From Chloroflexota bacterium (GTDB lineage Bacteria > Chloroflexota > Anaerolineae > JACRMK01), in NCBI GenBank assembly GCA_016200765.1, contig JACQEC010000220.1:1-14311 (forward strand): 14,311 nucleotides of DNA, given 5' to 3'. Shown here in pieces: positions 14,198-14,311 of the stretch. Made by a program: the position numbers and the translations under genes. Under the pieces are notes generated by a model. The model was not told the DNA's origin and did no database searches. It worked only from the letters and a program-made list of their open reading frames with translations. Positions within the stretch are counted from its first letter, which is position 1. Each line of letters opens with the position of its first letter.

Positions 14198-14311
14198 GGC
14201 TCATCCCTAAACTACTTGCAACGAACTAAGGCGGCGATGAACTTGGGTGTGATGCGTTTCAGGTTGACACTGTGTTCACACATCGCAATGTAACCCGACA
14301 GATGATCCTTA
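14198..14311 (-). mobile_element. 3' end of the same insertion sequence (partial, right border, inverted)
   Basis: It is the exact reverse complement of bases 26-139. The IS tip GGCTCATCCCTAAACTACTT faces inward at 14198, and the element continues beyond the window to the right. The two IS ends therefore face each other around the 14 kb of genes. Confidence 0.85.
14212..14310 (-). CDS. Transposase, C-terminal 32 residues (partial)
   Basis: On the minus strand the frame enters from the right edge and reads KDHLSGYIAMCEHSVNLKR...ALVRCK with stop TAG at 14214-14212. It is identical to the end of the transposase fragment at the left border, and is cut only because the window ends. The family assignment (possibly ISXO2/IS1595-like) is as uncertain as for the left copy. 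Confidence 0.6.
   Translation of the reverse strand, partial: KDHLSGYIAMCEHSVNLKRITPKFIAALVRCK

Noticed and set aside
14105..14293. 62-codon + strand frame running into the right IS end
   Set aside because: Its second half is antisense to the transposase fragment, and the identical residues appear in the minus-strand shadow at the left border for the same reason.

Overview
The window is about 14.3 kb of GC-rich chromosomal DNA with dense genes, all of them on the + strand except the transposase fragment at the right end. The organism is most likely a member of the Chloroflexota (Anaerolineae-like). This is inferred from the high GC at third codon positions, the Ala/Thr/Pro linker of the lipoprotein, a TPR protein cut from a large ATPase-TPR regulator, a paired 'small protein + HNH nuclease' cassette, and many short palindromic intergenic repeats. 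No rRNA or tRNA is present, so the assignment stays tentative.

Layout, left to right. Bases 1-139 are the 3' end of an insertion sequence, carrying the last 40 codons of its transposase. It directly abuts the start codon of a fused ABC exporter (140-2086). After a palindromic spacer come a 14-helix DHA2-type MFS exporter (2279-3943) and, 14 bases on, a DUF2227-like membrane protein (3958-4560) whose stop codon lies in a double-hairpin repeat. A good sigma70-like promoter precedes a family 4 uracil-DNA glycosylase (4701-5306). RNase J (5431-7068) and an FtsK/SpoIIIE DNA translocase (8066-10450) follow, with an overlapping two-gene cassette between them (small protein 7212-7574, HNH nuclease 7571-7984). 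FtsK ends in a clear intrinsic terminator that runs into a promoter and a roughly 180-base leader.

The last third looks decayed or rearranged. The leader serves a BMP/Med-family nucleoside-binding lipoprotein (10716-11791) that has lost an internal segment near its C-terminus and is out of frame. Its usual transporter ATPase and permease genes are absent. A terminator follows, then a 265-base MITE-like element with 39-base inverted ends, then a TPR protein (12277-14067) lacking the ATPase half expected in its family. The window closes with an exact inverted copy (114 bases) of the same IS end found at the left.

The core of the window is housekeeping: RNA decay (RNase J), chromosome segregation (FtsK) and base-excision repair (UDG), with two adjacent exporters. 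The IS ends at both borders could be inverted flanking copies, as in a composite transposon, but are more simply explained as an assembly that stopped at a multicopy IS. The best candidate for an undescribed system is the translationally coupled small protein/HNH nuclease pair between RNase J and FtsK. The clearest anomalies are the broken lipoprotein gene, the headless TPR gene, and the repeat elements that supply coding sequence or stop codons.
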